Assembly (NCBI RefSeq): GCF_964355755.1
Contig: NC_092672.1
Location: 25,292,501 to 25,356,500 of the forward strand
From: Antedon mediterranea
Lineage: Eukaryota; Echinodermata; Crinoidea; Comatulida; Antedonidae
DNA length: 64,000 nt
Direction: 5' to 3'
Shown: positions 6,858 through 17,000 of the stretch, in pieces
Position numbering within the stretch: the first letter of the stretch is position 1
Layout of the letters: the number at the start of each line of letters is the position of its first letter
Notes under the pieces: model-generated
What the model was told of the DNA's origin: nothing
The model's input: only the letters and a program-made list of their open reading frames with translations
Databases searched by the model: none
Position numbers and translations under genes: made by a program

Positions 6858-9800
6858 TTAAGATATGATTTTTGGAGTAAACGACGACGGTAGTTGAGCT
6901 TCATGATTATCCGATATCTTATTCTCTGTGGCGAGTTTAGCAATAAACAAATCAACATCTTCGGTGACATCTTCAGACGTGTCCGAGTACCAGTTTACTA
7001 GACCGAGCTCGTACGGTTTGTTGTTGGCGTTAGTTCTCGAGCAATTTATACTCATATCCTTTTGTTTGTACAATTTCTTCACAGAGTCCTTTAATCGATC
7101 TAAATCCTGTTGGCACGTTACGGCAACATGATGTCCAGTTTTTGCATTGAACACGTCGTCATCATAATCGTCAACGTCTCCCTCGAAATTTGCTTGAACA
7201 AGTTTCATTCTAATCACGTTCAACGCGTCCGCATTGTGAATGGTGACACGACACGTGGGACATTCAACTCGGTTGGCTCTCGTGTCTTTGGCACGATTTC
7301 GTATCATCTCTCGAATGCAGGACATGTGAAATATGTGCGCACCGTTCCAATCGACTGTGCTGCATGCTGTAAAGTCTCCTCCGCTTGCAATTGTAGCACA
7401 AGGCAAAGCTTCGAGAGAACGACATCCAAATTCGTACATGCATATGGCACAGGTTTCACGCTGTAATTCCACAACTTCTTTCGCGTACGACGAGGAGTTA
7501 TCGTCAGATTCGTTGTATTCCATGGTAATTGATAGCCGACCGGACGGTGGTATATCTACAATTGCTTGTCTGTCGGATGGTGTTTCGTAGGCATCCGACT
7601 CGTTCACCTCGACAACTCTTCGGAAAGGATCGAAACGAGAGTACTTTCGTTTCGCATACAGTCTGTTGAGTTGACCGGATTGATTAGAGTTGAAGAATTT
7701 GAAGACATCGGCAAATATGGCCACAACAGCTTTTCGACGTTCATCTTCTTTGTCGAGTCGTGCAACGTTTTGCAATTGACCAAAGCAGTATTTGAAGGTG
7801 GCTCGTTGACCGGCGTCACTGAGTCGAAACTTTGTTCTTGTAAAATTCACTATATTGTTCATGGCGATGGCGGCGGTGGCTTGATCAAATTGTGAGTGTT
7901 TGTCCATGACACCGTCAACGATGTTTTTAATCTCTTTGAACGCGTCCAGTCTATGCACACGGATTTCGGTCGGTTTCAGGAGCACTAAACTATGAGACTC
8001 GTTATCGTCATCATCGTCGTCGTCGTTGCCACGACCTCTACGCAATTCGCAATAACGATGGTCTTCTTTTTCATCATCATCCTTGTCTTCTTCTTCTTCT
8101 TCTTCATCGCTGTTGTTGTGAACGGCATCGGTGGTGGCTTTCAGTCGTTCTGTAACGTTTCGAATTGCAATCTCACCTTCGGGGTCCAATTGACGACTTG
8201 ATAATCTAACTGCGTTCAGCATTTGACGTCTGGCGCTGCTCTGTAATGCCTCGCCGTCGTATGCCAACGTTTTGTTGGTTAAGCTGCTCATGTCCACTCC
8301 GTCGTTATTCTCAACCGTATGATTGAAATCGGTCTCGTTCATTCGCATTAGTTTCACCATCGGATTCTCGTCCACTGTTTTGTTCATGTTCAATATAAAG
8401 TTTGTGTCCGTTCTGTTCTCGTCGATTCTTCTTCGACTGATGGTTGTAGACGTGGCCATGATTGAGTTGTACCGATCTTCATCAACGATAAATTGTTTGG
8501 CCTCTTGCATCGTTTCTAAACGCCATTGTTTCTGAGCACGGCACGCCTCGTCCAATACTTTCATTTTATTCCACATTTTCAATTCGTTTTCGATGATGTT
8601 CAATCGAAACAGATTTTCAATGTGTATCTCACAGAATTCTTTTGATCGTTTCACGAAATCCGGATGAATTTCACCGGCTGATAAATCTTCCAGAAAGGGA
8701 TACTGTGCAAGTACTGCATGTTCGTTCACCAGCTCGTACCGTCTACTCGTGTCGGACGTGTCAATGTCGGTGGCTAATTTGATGTCGGCCGTCGTGTAAA
8801 GGTGTTCACGTTCCATGTGCTTGGTACGATTGTAGTCGTTTTTGAATCTATGATTGCACTTTCTGAGCCGACAACGCAGACGTAACATGACGAGCAGTTG
8901 TGAATCTTCGTCTACGCCGGCTGCAATCACCGTTCGACGCTCGGGCGGTTGATCTTCTGCGCAAATTTCTTTCTCGAAAATTTCGGCACCGATTCTTACC
9001 AGCCGTGCTGATCTCTGATACCAGTCGTATTCTCTCAGATATCTCATGATACCACCACCACCACCACCACCACCACCACCGATTCCTAAACGTTTTAGCA
9101 CCGTTCGAGTCAATGTACTGAATTTCATGTTACCGTGCCCTTGATCTTCGAGCACCGAGTCTATTGTGGACATGAGGTTGTCGGAAATGAGAACAATGGC
9201 CTTTGGTTCGCTCTTGAAAATATGACATTTCATTGTGCAGCACAACCGCGCCAACATCAACACCGTCATCTGATTCATTCGAGCACTGGCCAGAGGAAAC
9301 GCTTTGCCGTTCTTGACCATGTACTCGTTGAGCATACGCCAGTATTGTTTGGCCATTCGAGTGGACGCGATGGCCACCGATTCAACACGGCCGAAAGCGG
9401 CTGCTGAACTGAATTTGTCTAAAGAACTTGGATCGTGTCCGACGTCCGATAGTTTTCCTCTCAGATTGGCCGCTTTCATCTTTGCTGTCGATCGTAGCGT
9501 GTACACGGTGTATCGCTGCTGATGTTCAGATACCAGTTTGAATAACGTGTCTGCGATTCCAGCACCAATTGGGCGATTTTTCGCCACACTCACCATTTGA
9601 CTAATTGTGATACAGTCTTTTTCCAGCACGTGATCGAGTGAACGTATAAATTCGCGCATCGGCATCATTGTCTCCTCTTTAACTTTATCTTCTAGAATTG
9701 GCAATTCGGCTCTCTGATCGTTGCCAACTCGGTACACTTTCAAATGTTTGTCGCTGATGGATGGATAACACGGTCCGTATCCACCGATAGACGGTCGCGC

Positions 9801-9887
9801 GACATCACCGTATCGTAATCGTGACGATTTCACGGCCAACGGATAGCCCGTCGCCTGTGTGAGATATCTTTTGTGTCCACCTGACAT
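6858..9887 (-). CDS. Large viral protein with C2H2 finger and RING domain
   Basis: The frame opens at 9938, but its first 17 residues are a Lys/Asn low-complexity stretch. The ATG at 9887 (MSGGHKRYL) is the likelier start and gives 1,009 residues. Landmarks in that numbering: ten glycines coded by GGT-type triplets (about 270-279), one C2H2 finger with ligands C339, C344, H357 and H362 (C-x4-C-x12-H-x4-H), long acidic Glu/Asp runs near 600-640, and a RING-type domain at about 813-879. The RING begins CAIC, contains HIFHMSC and ends CPTC, with an enlarged loop between ligands 2 and 4. It may act as a ubiquitin E3 ligase and DNA- or RNA-binding regulator (inference from domains). The rest matches nothing I recognise. 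It follows the membrane-protein gene head-to-tail on the same strand. Confidence 0.8.
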   Translation of the reverse strand: MSGGHKRYLTQATGYPLAVKSSRLRYGDVARPSIGGYGPCYPSISDKHLKVYRVGNDQRAELPILEDKVKEETMMPMREFIRSLDHVLEKDCITISQMVSVAKNRPIGAGIADTLFKLVSEHQQRYTVYTLRSTAKMKAANLRGKLSDVGHDPSSLDKFSSAAAFGRVESVAIASTRMAKQYWRMLNEYMVKNGKAFPLASARMNQMTVLMLARLCCTMKCHIFKSEPKAIVLISDNLMSTIDSVLEDQGHGNMKFSTLTRTVLKRLGIGGGGGGGGGGIMRYLREYDWYQRSARLVRIGAEIFEKEICAEDQPPERRTVIAAGVDEDSQLLVMLRLRCRLRKCNHRFKNDYNRTKHMEREHLYTTADIKLATDIDTSDTSRRYELVNEHAVLAQYPFLEDLSAGEIHPDFVKRSKEFCEIHIENLFRLNIIENELKMWNKMKVLDEACRAQKQWRLETMQEAKQFIVDEDRYNSIMATSTTISRRRIDENRTDTNFILNMNKTVDENPMVKLMRMNETDFNHTVENNDGVDMSSLTNKTLAYDGEALQSSARRQMLNAVRLSSRQLDPEGEIAIRNVTERLKATTDAVHNNSDEEEEEEDKDDDEKEDHRYCELRRGRGNDDDDDDDNESHSLVLLKPTEIRVHRLDAFKEIKNIVDGVMDKHSQFDQATAAIAMNNIVNFTRTKFRLSDAGQRATFKYCFGQLQNVARLDKEDERRKAVVAIFADVFKFFNSNQSGQLNRLYAKRKYSRFDPFRRVVEVNESDAYETPSDRQAIVDIPPSGRLSITMEYNESDDNSSSYAKEVVELQRETCAICMYEFGCRSLEALPCATIASGGDFTACSTVDWNGAHIFHMSCIREMIRNRAKDTRANRVECPTCRVTIHNADALNVIRMKLVQANFEGDVDDYDDDVFNAKTGHHVAVTCQQDLDRLKDSVKKLYKQKDMSINCSRTNANNKPYELGLVNWYSDTSEDVTEDVDLFIAKLATENKISDNHEAQLPSSFTPKIIS

Positions 9888-9945
9888 TTTTTTTTTGTAA
9901 TGTTTTTGTTTGTTTTTTTTTTTAAAAGACAAATACACTTAAATA

Positions 9946-10692
9946 CTATCGTCGAGTCATGTTTCTGTGCGTTCTTCCTCCTCCTCCTCCTCCTCCTCCT
10001 CCTCTTCCGGTAGAACGTCTCTCGTCCGACACGTTAAGAAGACTCGAGTATTCGTAATCGTTTTCATCATCCATCGCTGTAGAATTTTTTGAATGCACGG
10101 TACTGGTGGAGCGCCAATGATGATAAACGCCGTATATCATATGGCATACAGACGCTACGACGGTGAGTATGAGTAGAACGCGGTCGGTGGTTGGCGTGAA
10201 TGAAGAGCTGCAGAAAGGTTCGTTCATGTATTGCGTTGTCAAGTAACAGTACGGTATACTGTACGCCAAAAGGCCAAGCAATACGGCAGCGATAACTGGT
10301 ACGGTGTGCAGCACCATGCGTTCCCATACGGCCGGTTGTTTGTATCTGATCAAATGTTTCTCCAACGTGAAACGAGTCATGAGATAAAGAAAGTTTACGA
10401 TGATCGTAAACACATCTGCTCCAACGGCGTACAAAAGTGGACGACTGACAAACACAAAATCAATCTGACCTGGATGTCGTTCAACTCGTTCACTTTCGTT
10501 CACAAGAAATATGGCAGAAATCAACACGCCCAACATGTAAAACAGTTTCTGAAGATGCAACACAAAATGATCGTGCCATGCTCGTATACCTTTCAGAGAG
10601 TATACCTCATGCATGGCATCGGTCAAAACGCTTGGAATCTCGGCCAATGTATTTCCAAACGAACGAAGGCTAATTTCGTCTCCGTACCCCAT
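9946..10692 (-). CDS. Viral four-helix membrane protein
   Basis: The 248-residue protein has four strongly hydrophobic segments: about 48-65, 86-106, 126-150 and 171-192, the last ending in HMIYGVYHHW. No cleavable signal peptide is evident, so both ends probably face the same side. After helix 4 comes a polar tail with an acidic patch (DDENDYEYSSLL, carrying a YxxL-like sorting motif), nine glycines and an Arg-rich end (RTHRNMTRR). Four-helix and multi-helix envelope or membrane proteins occur in large DNA viruses, but I cannot assign a family. It lies upstream of the RING gene on the same strand with a gap of about 58 bases. Confidence 0.65.
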   Translation of the reverse strand: MGYGDEISLRSFGNTLAEIPSVLTDAMHEVYSLKGIRAWHDHFVLHLQKLFYMLGVLISAIFLVNESERVERHPGQIDFVFVSRPLLYAVGADVFTIIVNFLYLMTRFTLEKHLIRYKQPAVWERMVLHTVPVIAAVLLGLLAYSIPYCYLTTQYMNEPFCSSSFTPTTDRVLLILTVVASVCHMIYGVYHHWRSTSTVHSKNSTAMDDENDYEYSSLLNVSDERRSTGRGGGGGGGGGRTHRNMTRR

Positions 10693-10855
10693 CGTTTGAT
10701 CTATTTCTTCTCTATAATTAACATGGAATAAAAAAACAAAAACAAAACACTAATGGTTTCCAACAAACGCACGCACGCACACACAAATTCTATTTATTTT
10801 TTTTTATTTTTTTTTATTATAAATGTACAACGCATGAAAAATAAAAGCATAAAGC

Positions 10856-11344
10856 ATGTTAAGTAATCGGCGTGTAAGGATAAGCAGAGGCGCTGGTCGC
10901 TCGTATACTGTTGACGGTAAGAAACTGATTTCGGTAACAAAACAGATTTGCAACAGACTGTACGTTGACAAACGATGGAAAATAAAGCGAGCGCGTCACA
11001 TTGGGTCAGCTTCGCTTTCCAGTGAGAATGCCATGGAAGTCGGTCGTCAGATGGACGCTCAAGTTTGTTGCATGGCCAACGAGGAAGTGAATAAAGAGTT
11101 GCAAAAGTTAGACTTGGAGTTTATGAAGGCGCAGTGTGCTGTCACCAACGCCACCGTAGATAACGATGGTGATGCGTCTGTGGCAATCATAGATCTTGTG
11201 ATGCAGAATCGTACGAGTGGAGATGCGGTGGTAAAATGGCATTCAAAAACTTGCATATTTACTGTAATTACGTTTTATGTTTCACATTTAACTGTTTTTT
11301 TTTTATGTAGGAGAGCGTATTTACTCTTTTCCAATATTTACTGA
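10856..11344 (+). CDS. Viral ORF running into host intron at the junction
   Basis: The ORF starts at 10,856 after an AT-rich spacer with poly(T) and CA repeats. Its first 125 residues are basic at the N-terminus (NRRVRISRG, KRWKIKRAR) and then helical, with the GC-rich codon use of the viral block. From about 11,235 the DNA becomes AT-rich, and the last 35 codons are hydrophobic and Cys-rich, as intronic sequence read by chance would be. That stretch runs through the polypyrimidine tract and splice acceptor of the OGFOD2 exon at 11,311. I infer that the viral gene is cut by the integration boundary, so its true C-terminus is lost. It shows no similarity to the expected upstream part of OGFOD2. 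Function unknown. Confidence 0.5.
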   Translation: MLSNRRVRISRGAGRSYTVDGKKLISVTKQICNRLYVDKRWKIKRARHIGSASLSSENAMEVGRQMDAQVCCMANEEVNKELQKLDLEFMKAQCAVTNATVDNDGDASVAIIDLVMQNRTSGDAVVKWHSKTCIFTVITFYVSHLTVFFLCRRAYLLFSNIY

Positions 11345-12848
11345 AGAGTTTTGTAATTCATTTAAAGAAGAAATAGAACATTTTGAAAACACAGATTTAC
11401 CAAAAGGAAGACCAAATACAATGAACAATTATGGTGTAAGTGTGGCTACCGTAAATGCCCTGCTTTGCATAAACTAATCAAAAACCCCACCTCATATATT
11501 AACTCCCCTACCCCATAGAACATCATTTGGTATAAATGCCCCTCATGAACATGACATGACTTCCATGATCTACAATTGACCAAGCATTGTGATTTTTACT
11601 GTATTTTATCACTTCTTGATATTGATTTTGTTTTTAAAAAATGTATTTGATTTCTTTGTTATGTAGAAGGATTGAAAATAAATAAAAATAAAATAAAAGC
11701 CACTACTATTAGTAAACCTGCTTAAAATTCTCAAAATGTATTTTGTTGTAGGTATTAATGAATGAATTGGGATTTGATGACTACTTCATCACACCTTTAC
11801 GTCAGAATTACATAACTCCACTTGCTAGGCTCTTGTATCCAGACTGTGGTGGAGACTTGTTAGACTCTCACAAAGCTTTTGTTGTAAAGTACAAGATTGG
11901 AGAAGATTTGGATCTTAACTATCATTATGATAATGCAGAGGTCACTCTTAATATATCACTTACAAGTGATTTCACTGAGGGCTCATTGTATTTTGGAGGC
12001 ATGCGTCATGTAAGTAAAAACAATGCCTGAATATATCCGGTTATAAAAAACAAAGCAACGATTTGTATAATTTTGGCACTGAACACCATAATTAAATGGT
12101 TTACATTCTATTTTAGGTAATACTTTATGACCAATATGATTTTGTTATTATTTCATTTCATTTATCTTTTTATTTCGGAATATCATGGTGACATAATATT
12201 TTATCCATAGCAAAAGAGAGAAAAAAAAAATCTTAATCTAACAGCTCATAGAACATGATGACCCGAATACAATTTTTTAAAGTAAAAATGTATCTATATT
12301 GGTGACAATCATATTGTACATATTCTATTTAACCACCCTCAGATGCTTGTTTTCAGTACCTGAACTTTTCTGTTCATACACATGATAAAGAATCAAGACA
12401 AGGTGTTCTTAATGTCATTTCCTGGTGGCAGTCTGAAGCCAATCTAACATTAGTCATATAAAGTATTGCACACTAGGCTTCCAATTTGGCTTTTGTATAC
12501 CTCTGTTGAATCTACAAGTGACATGGTTGTCTTTTATATAGCAACATAGCAGGTTTGTTAATTTTGTGTTGTTTTTAACAGCAACGAGGAATAGAAGAAC
12601 CACAGCGTACTGAATATTGCCACAAACCAACGTATGGTTTAATTCATCGAGGACAACACATGCACGGTGCTCTTCCAATAGCAGATGGTGAACGGTACAA
12701 TCTAATTATTTGGATGCGATCTTCCAAAATAAGGAATAAATTGTGTCCAATGTGTGATAATAAACCTCAACTTATTAAGACTGTTGGATTCGGAGATGGA
12801 TTCACTCAACCAGAAAATACAACTGTCGATGTTTGTTGTACTTTATAA
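11311..12848 (+). CDS. OGFOD2: OGFOD2, 3' exons only (2-oxoglutarate/iron oxygenase domain protein 2)
   Basis: Three exons encode the C-terminal 216 residues of OGFOD2: 11,311-11,435 (acceptor phase 2), 11,752-12,009 and 12,582-12,848, each with AG/GT borders. Family hallmarks are the segment FENTDLPKGRPNTMNNYG, the iron-binding H-x-D in LNYHYDNAE (codons at 11,923 and 11,929), a distal His in HRGQHMHGALPI, the 2-oxoglutarate-binding Arg region GERYNLIIWMR, a Cys pair CPMC, and the ending FGDGF to VDVC that is typical of the family. It is a predicted Fe(II)/2-oxoglutarate dioxygenase whose substrate I do not know. About 140 N-terminal residues of the usual 350 are missing: upstream lies the viral block, and no fitting 5' exon is seen. 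It converges on GSTT. Confidence 0.9.
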
Positions 12849-14017
12849 TGCATAGGTCAACAATTTTACAACTCAAATAATATATTTTAAAGATTCTTCT
12901 AATGGACATGTGTCTTTATGACCTCCCTGCGACCTAACTATGTGATATGTGACATGTAAAGATGTCAAGAATGTTTGAGCCCATAAGGCATAAAGATGTA
13001 GCAGAGACATGGGTTTGAAACGTTTTTTGTTTGAAAAAGTGTGTCGACTGTGAGGTTTAGGAGGAGATAGAATATGGGAAAACATAGTCTCCATTAAAGA
13101 GAACTATTATAGTACTGTATATACATTATTATATTATTATAAATATATATTATATAATACAAAGAATAATAAACTTTTATAAAGCGCTATTTACTGATGT
13201 TTTACAGCACTAAAAGACCAACAAGAATTATTGAAAAGGTGAGATTTTAGAAGTTACTTGATTTACTTAAGAGATTTACATTGACGGGTATGGAGTGGAA
13301 GCTGGTTCCAAACTAGTGACACTTGTGCAAAAAACTCCTTGAAAATAAGCTTAATTATTGTTTAATAATTGTAAAAAGTAATTAATATATTGTTGATGGA
13401 AAATGTTTTAATAAACAAACGAAAATAAAGAACTGATTGTAAAATAGTTGGAAAAATGTTTTAATAAAACGAAAGAAGAACTAATTGTAACATATTGTTG
13501 GAAATGTTTAATAAACAACAATAAAAGAAACTGCTTTAGTTGTTGGAAAATGATAGAAAGAACATAAACGGCCATCTCTTGCAGAAGCCGATTTAGTTCA
13601 TTGTTGAAAATGATAGAAAGAACATAAACGGCCATCTCTTGCATAGGCCTATATAGTTCATTGTTGAAAATGATAGAAAGAACATAAACGGCCATCTCTT
13701 GCAGAGGCCTATTTAGTTCATTGTTGAAAATGATAGAAAGAACATAAACGGCCATCTCTTACAGAGGCCTATTTAGTTCATTGTTGAAAATGATAGAAAG
13801 AACATAAACGGCCATCTCTTGCATAGGCCTATTTAGTTCATTGTTGAAAATGATAGAAAGAACATAAACGGCCATCTCTTGCATAGGCCTATTTAGTTCA
13901 TTGTTGAAAATGATAGAAAGAACATAAACGGCCATCTCTTACAGAGGCCTATTTAGTTCATTGTTGAAAATGATAGAAAGAACATAAACGGCCATCTCTT
14001 ACAGAGGCCTATTTAGT
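12849..14017. other. Intergenic region between OGFOD2 and GSTT with tandem repeats
   Basis: The two genes are tail to tail. The first 500 bases are AT-rich with several AATAAA words and no recognisable gene. From 13,370 the sequence is repetitive (listed separately). Confidence 0.6.
13370..13540. repeat. Degenerate AT-rich tandem repeat
   Basis: Three imperfect units of about 55 bases share the words TTGGAAAAATGTTTTAATAAA and AAAGAA, with several AATAAA words. They lead into the sharper 60-bp array and may be its decayed edge. Confidence 0.5.
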
Positions 14018-14026
14018 TCATTGTTG
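13541..14026. repeat. 60-bp minisatellite, about eight copies
   Basis: The unit repeats with an exact period of 60 bases, contains AACGGCCATCTCTTGC and AGGCCTATTTAGTTCATTG, and varies at only a few positions (GCAG, GCAT or ACAG before AGGCCT). One minus-strand frame is open through the array because 60 is divisible by three, so it looks like a gene of 20-residue repeats. That frame is not supported as coding. The array begins at the GSTT stop codon, so it would form the start of the GSTT 3' UTR. Confidence 0.9.
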
Positions 14027-17000
14027 GCAAACTGCTTTCAGTGGTTTATTCAATTCATCGTAATCTGGATTCAATTTGTCTTCTACACGTTTCATCCAGT
14101 CAGCAATTTCCGGCTGGTTCTTCAGTAAACCTTTACCAGATGGACAGGCCAACGGTTGAACAACCTGGAAGAATTTAAAAAATACTACTATTATAATGAA
14201 ATATTTTAATTGGAACGAATGAAATTTGTTCTTACTAATGCATGCACTAATCATGTAACATAAACTCAAAATATTAAGAATTTCGTTTTTTTTTTATCGA
14301 TATATGTTTCGGGTTGATGAATAAACAACGATATGCATCTTATAAAATCAAACAATGCTCCTCAGAAGGTTGTCCGTTAATCGTTGATGAATAAAGAGCA
14401 ATAGGATTATTTGGACAATGGGAATGTATCGCATAAATCAAACATTGCTCCTTTAAAAGTTTGTCTGTTGAACGTTGATGAATTATAGTCAGGCAGCATT
14501 TGTATTTTACTTCATATATTTAGCCAAGTTTGATTTTTCACTTTTAAGTGATCAAGGACATCACAACGAACAACTTCCAACTTGTTGTCCAAATTCTAAA
14601 CGCGTTTTTCATTCGCTGGGGGCGCTTTTTCAAAATGGCCGCTTATGCTATCAAGTACTTATATCTTGGCAACCACTAATCGTAGAGACTTGGTTTTAAT
14701 CTTAAAATGTTTGTAAGGTACATATTTCTATTTACTCTAATGGAATATTTTGACCAGAAATGACTGGAAATGCCATTTCTGACCATTTGACCTTTGACCT
14801 TCTATCATCATATATCGGTAACTAATGGTCACACAGACTTGAAATTTGTTTCAAATTGTTCGCAGTATGCCTTTTTATATTTACTGTAATTAAATGTTTT
14901 GTTTTAAAGCAAACATAAATGCCATATCTGACCTCTTGCCCTAATGCATGTAATATATCCACAACTGAGAGACTATAGATTTGTCTAGTATTGTTTATAA
15001 CTTGTACCGGTACTTGTGGTTGTGTTGATGATATCCCTTGTTCCAAAATCAATATTTCAAATCACCAATGGAACTGTTATAATAAATAAATACATACCAT
15101 AAATATTGAATATAGTCAGATTACCCTCTCCAGTCAATAAAGTTCATCGATATCGTCTACTAGCTCTACATTCGAGTCCTTTGTATTCTCACATCCATCA
15201 CCACACTCACATGCATCAGTACAGAGCAAGTTGTTTTTCTTACAACTACAGCGATTTGTTGAACATGAACCATTGCAGGTACATCGACGAATTTCTAGAA
15301 GAGCTTTGGTGCTGGTGGATTGTTGCAAAATACCGGCTTCAACTGACCATCTTCTAGTTGCCAGGAGTAGTCAGTTGCTGGTGGAATAGATGGAGTTGGC
15401 TTGCATGATGAATTCCATACAATAGACATGTAGTATGCTCTTTCCACGTGTGGTCTGAGAGTTCCCATGGTTGGAGGTAATTGTTGTCCTTCCTTGCCTT
15501 TCTGTGAAAATAACATCCATCTCAAGTGTGTGACATAATGTATAATATGCAAACGTATCTTTCCATTTGCCTGAAAATCCAATTTGGTATTTCAGAGGTC
15601 AGTCCATATACAGCAAATGCATCTAGTATTTCATCGTCACATTTCATAAGTGCTTTGAAATGGGCGGACACTCCTTTTCCAGCAAATGTACCTGTGTTAT
15701 CTGCACCTTTAAATGCGTACCATCCAATCAGTGCTGCTGATATTTGTCGGTAATAGCATTCCCATATAGGTATTTTTTCCCTTCTTTTCCTACAAAATGT
15801 GGTCATTGGAGGAAGTAGAGGATAGCTTCCTGTTAAAAGGATAAAGAAAATATGTCAACATTGGCATTTGGGTCTTTGTTCATACAATCAAAGGCATACA
15901 ATAAGACCAGTTGGTCCCCTTCATCCAATGTGTGTTGTCCGTGTGTCATCTCTGACATCATGATAACTTCTGAGAGATTGCAGTTTGCCATCATGGACGT
16001 GTGATGTGTTACTAGGACCTTCTTCGTGTTGTTCTTGAAGTGATTAGGTATCTTCTCTGACAGATATTTTGTAAGTTCAGCTTTTGTCTCTATGTGCGAT
16101 AAAAATGTCTTAATGTTCTTAATCTCAGTGTTGTCATTGACATGGTAGTGAATGGTAGTTGTTTTCTGTGTTCTCTTATCTCGTGTAGATTCTTATAAAG
16201 ATCCTGATAGATATTGATCAAATAAAAGCAGAACTTCATCATATGGTTTGCTCATCATACCAACAATCAGGTTAACAAATTCAGATGCAAAGTCAGAAGC
16301 ATTGTACTTATCAGACACCTTCTTTACCATATTGACGACACACATTCCATCAATAATTAGGATTGATGCTGCTTTTTATCATCTTTCTGTACAGGCCTGC
16401 TAACATTATCTGGTAGAGGGAGTTCTGTTATTGACTGCAATAACTTGGATTTTCCTGAAAGCATTATCATTCTTTCATCGGGATGGAAATTTGATGGTGA
16501 AGTGCTATTGAACTCATAGTTGCCTATAACATCCTTTAGAACGAACTCTGGCCTGCTCTTCGCCACAACTAACAATCTAGACAGCAGCTTTCTCTCTTGC
16601 TTAATTGAAACTAGTTGACCTTTAATTTTGGTTTTCACCACTGCTCCTACATCCTTGAAATAAGAGAAGTTTTTGTTCTTTTGAGGGTCCCAAAATTTTA
16701 CGGTTTTTCAACCATTCGTGATGTCACAAATTTATCCAATGCTTTTCCTAATTGGTCTCGCTTTTCAATCGTTTGACTGACATCATCGGAGGTTACCATG
16801 CCAGGCACTGAGTTGGCTTGTCACTGAGTTCCACGGGGATCTCACCAGGCTAGCATTGTTTGCTAGGTGTTAGCGACAAGGCCTAGGCTGGAACTATAGT
16901 TTATAACTATTTAACTAAGGCCTCTCTGTACAACATTTATATCAGCATAGGTACATTATTATACAAGTAAATGTATATGTACTAATAATAAGTATGATTT

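Noticed and set aside
10231-10731. 166-codon plus-strand ORF
   Set aside because: It is antisense to the four-helix membrane protein, whose clear helices make the minus strand the coding one.
1-11240. Polinton or adintovirus origin of the viral block
   Set aside because: Those elements also carry a family B polymerase, but no integrase, packaging ATPase or adenain-type protease is seen, and the assemblin/scaffold protein points to a herpesvirus-like agent. More sequence to the left could change this.
10856-11344. ORF as the missing 5' exon of OGFOD2
   Set aside because: No similarity to the known upstream part of the family, viral base composition, and the possible donor gives the wrong phase.
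13408-13755. Minus-strand frame of 20-residue repeats (MAVYVLSIIFNNELN-type)
   Set aside because: It is the 60-bp minisatellite read in an open frame. The period is divisible by three, so openness is automatic, and no flanking exon or promoter supports coding.
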